This document shows positions 63,325-64,000 of a DNA stretch of 64,000 bases, one piece after another. Position 1 is the first letter of the stretch. Every line of letters begins with the position of its first letter. Under the pieces are notes generated by a model that saw only the letters and a list, made by a program, of their open reading frames with translations, did no database searches and had not been told where the DNA came from. A program made the translations under genes and the position numbers. The stretch lies in contig NZ_CP109787.1 in the NCBI RefSeq assembly GCF_025857195.1, positions 2,111,501-2,175,500 of the forward strand. Reading direction: 5' to 3'. Origin of the DNA: Leisingera thetidis (GTDB taxonomy: Bacteria; Pseudomonadota; Alphaproteobacteria; Rhodobacterales; Rhodobacteraceae).

Positions 63325-64000
63325 GCCCGCACCCCCATCCGCTTCAGCACCAGCTTCTCGATCAATCCGAGCAAAGCCACCAGCGCCGCGGCCAGAATTG
63401 CCGCTGCAAACAGCGCCGACCAGATCTGCACGGTCTGCCCGTAATAGCTGCCCGCCAGCAGCCGCGCCCCCAGGCCCGCGACCGCGCCGGTCGGCAGCTC
63501 GCCGACGATGGCCCCCACCAAGGACGCCGCAACGCCGATCTTCAGCGAGGCAAACAGATAGGGCATCGAGGATGGCAGCCGCAGCTTCCAGAACCCCTGG
63601 GCCGTATTGGCATTGTAGGTCTTGAGCAGGTCCAGCTGCATCGCATCCGGCGCCCGCAGCCCCTTCACCATGCCGACAACCACAGGGAAGAAGCTCAGAT
63701 AGGCCGAGATCACTGCCTTGGGAATGATTCCCTGCACCCCGATGGAATAGAGCACCACGATGATCATCGGCGCCAGCGCGATGATCGGGATGGTCTGGCT
63801 GACAATCGCCCAGGGCATCACCGACATATCCATCACCCGGCTATGCACGATGCCGACCGCCAGCAGAATGCCCAGTCCGGTGCCGATGGCAAATCCCAGC
63901 AAAGTGGCGCTCAGCGTCACCTGCGCGTGATGGACCAGGCTGCGCTTGGAGGTGATCTTCTTCTCTACCGTGGTCTGCCACAGCTCCACCGCCACCTGAT
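63321..64000 (-). CDS. ABC transporter permease (first of two), N-terminus outside window
   Basis: At least 226 residues of a BPD_transp_1-type permease. The frame stays open to the right edge, so the start lies beyond 64000. Conserved pieces are FAIGTGLGILLAVGIVHSR, MPWAIVSQTIPIIALAPMII and the EAA loop TYNANTAQGFWKLRLPSSMP. It pairs with the permease at 62390-63235 as a heterodimer. The stop TGA overlaps the ATG of the 30-codon ORF. Confidence 0.9.
   Translation of the reverse strand, partial: QVAVELWQTTVEKKITSKRSLVHHAQVTLSATLLGFAIGTGLGILLAVGIVHSRVMDMSVMPWAIVSQTIPIIALAPMIIVVLYSIGVQGIIPKAVISAYLSFFPVVVGMVKGLRAPDAMQLDLLKTYNANTAQGFWKLRLPSSMPYLFASLKIGVAASLVGAIVGELPTGAVAGLGARLLAGSYYGQTVQIWSALFAAAILAAALVALLGLIEKLVLKRMGVRA

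Overview
The window is GC-rich, densely coded chromosomal DNA from an alphaproteobacterium, most probably a marine Rhodobacteraceae (Roseobacter group, Leisingera/Phaeobacter-like). Evidence for this is the acnA - ccmGDCBA - 117-codon Mth938-like gene - secF/secD/yajC block (the Rhodobacter hel-locus order), the soxBDAG sarcosine oxidase operon, a TRAP transporter, and acs with the DUF4212/VC_2705-type acetate symporter. I see no rRNA, tRNA, CRISPR array, insertion sequence or prophage. Taxonomy is inferred from gene order and protein character, not from a database search.

Layout. 1-2350: 3' part of aconitase, then two small oxygenase-type genes. 2435-9328 (minus): cytochrome c maturation genes, an Mth938-like gene, a TSUP permease, and SecF, SecD and YajC. 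9637-13180: a SET-domain protein, seryl-tRNA synthetase, a lysine-rich helix-hairpin-helix protein and a fatty acid desaturase. 13489-17072 (minus): der, bamB and a YfgM-like gene, the same neighbourhood as in E. coli. 17372-22317: an RND efflux pair. 22976-33385: a cyclase/hydrolase fusion, a small secreted protein, a chemoreceptor, an Atm1-type ABC exporter, a LysM protein, a LOG protein, a RarD permease and a host-attachment-type protein. 33540-35464: Fe/Mn superoxide dismutase and two tandem secreted paralogues. 35657-41443 (minus): sarcosine oxidase. 41632-43577: ccmI, ruvX, DUF1289. 43749-46874: an isolated lower-GC gene, a dioxygenase-like gene, a second TSUP permease and dusA. 46950-50103 (minus): a TRAP transporter. 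50594-60012: an acetate block (acs, adk, DUF4212, symporter, DUF294 nucleotidyltransferase, a membrane protein, a membrane-anchored DEDDh exonuclease) and a flavin reductase. 59972-64000 (minus): a ferredoxin-like remnant and an NMT1-type ABC importer that runs off the window.

How the genes fit together. The ccm genes at 2.4-5.2 kb and ccmI at 41.6 kb serve the same System I cytochrome c pathway from two loci. SecDF/YajC, BamB and the YfgM-like protein serve protein export and outer-membrane assembly. Sarcosine oxidase supplies glycine and a one-carbon unit to tetrahydrofolate. The acetate block combines uptake, activation to acetyl-CoA and adenylate recycling with a sensor-type nucleotidyltransferase and an exonuclease whose purpose is unknown.

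Points I consider most worth following are: (1) a 30-codon ORF joined by ATGA overlaps to ABC permease genes on both sides; (2) the DUF294 protein plus sensor-anchored DnaQ-type exonuclease beside the acetate transporter; (3) a perfect 22-bp palindrome at 43632-43653; (4) two interleaved inverted repeats at 61045-61089; (5) a SET-domain protein near a histone-H1-like lysine-rich protein.
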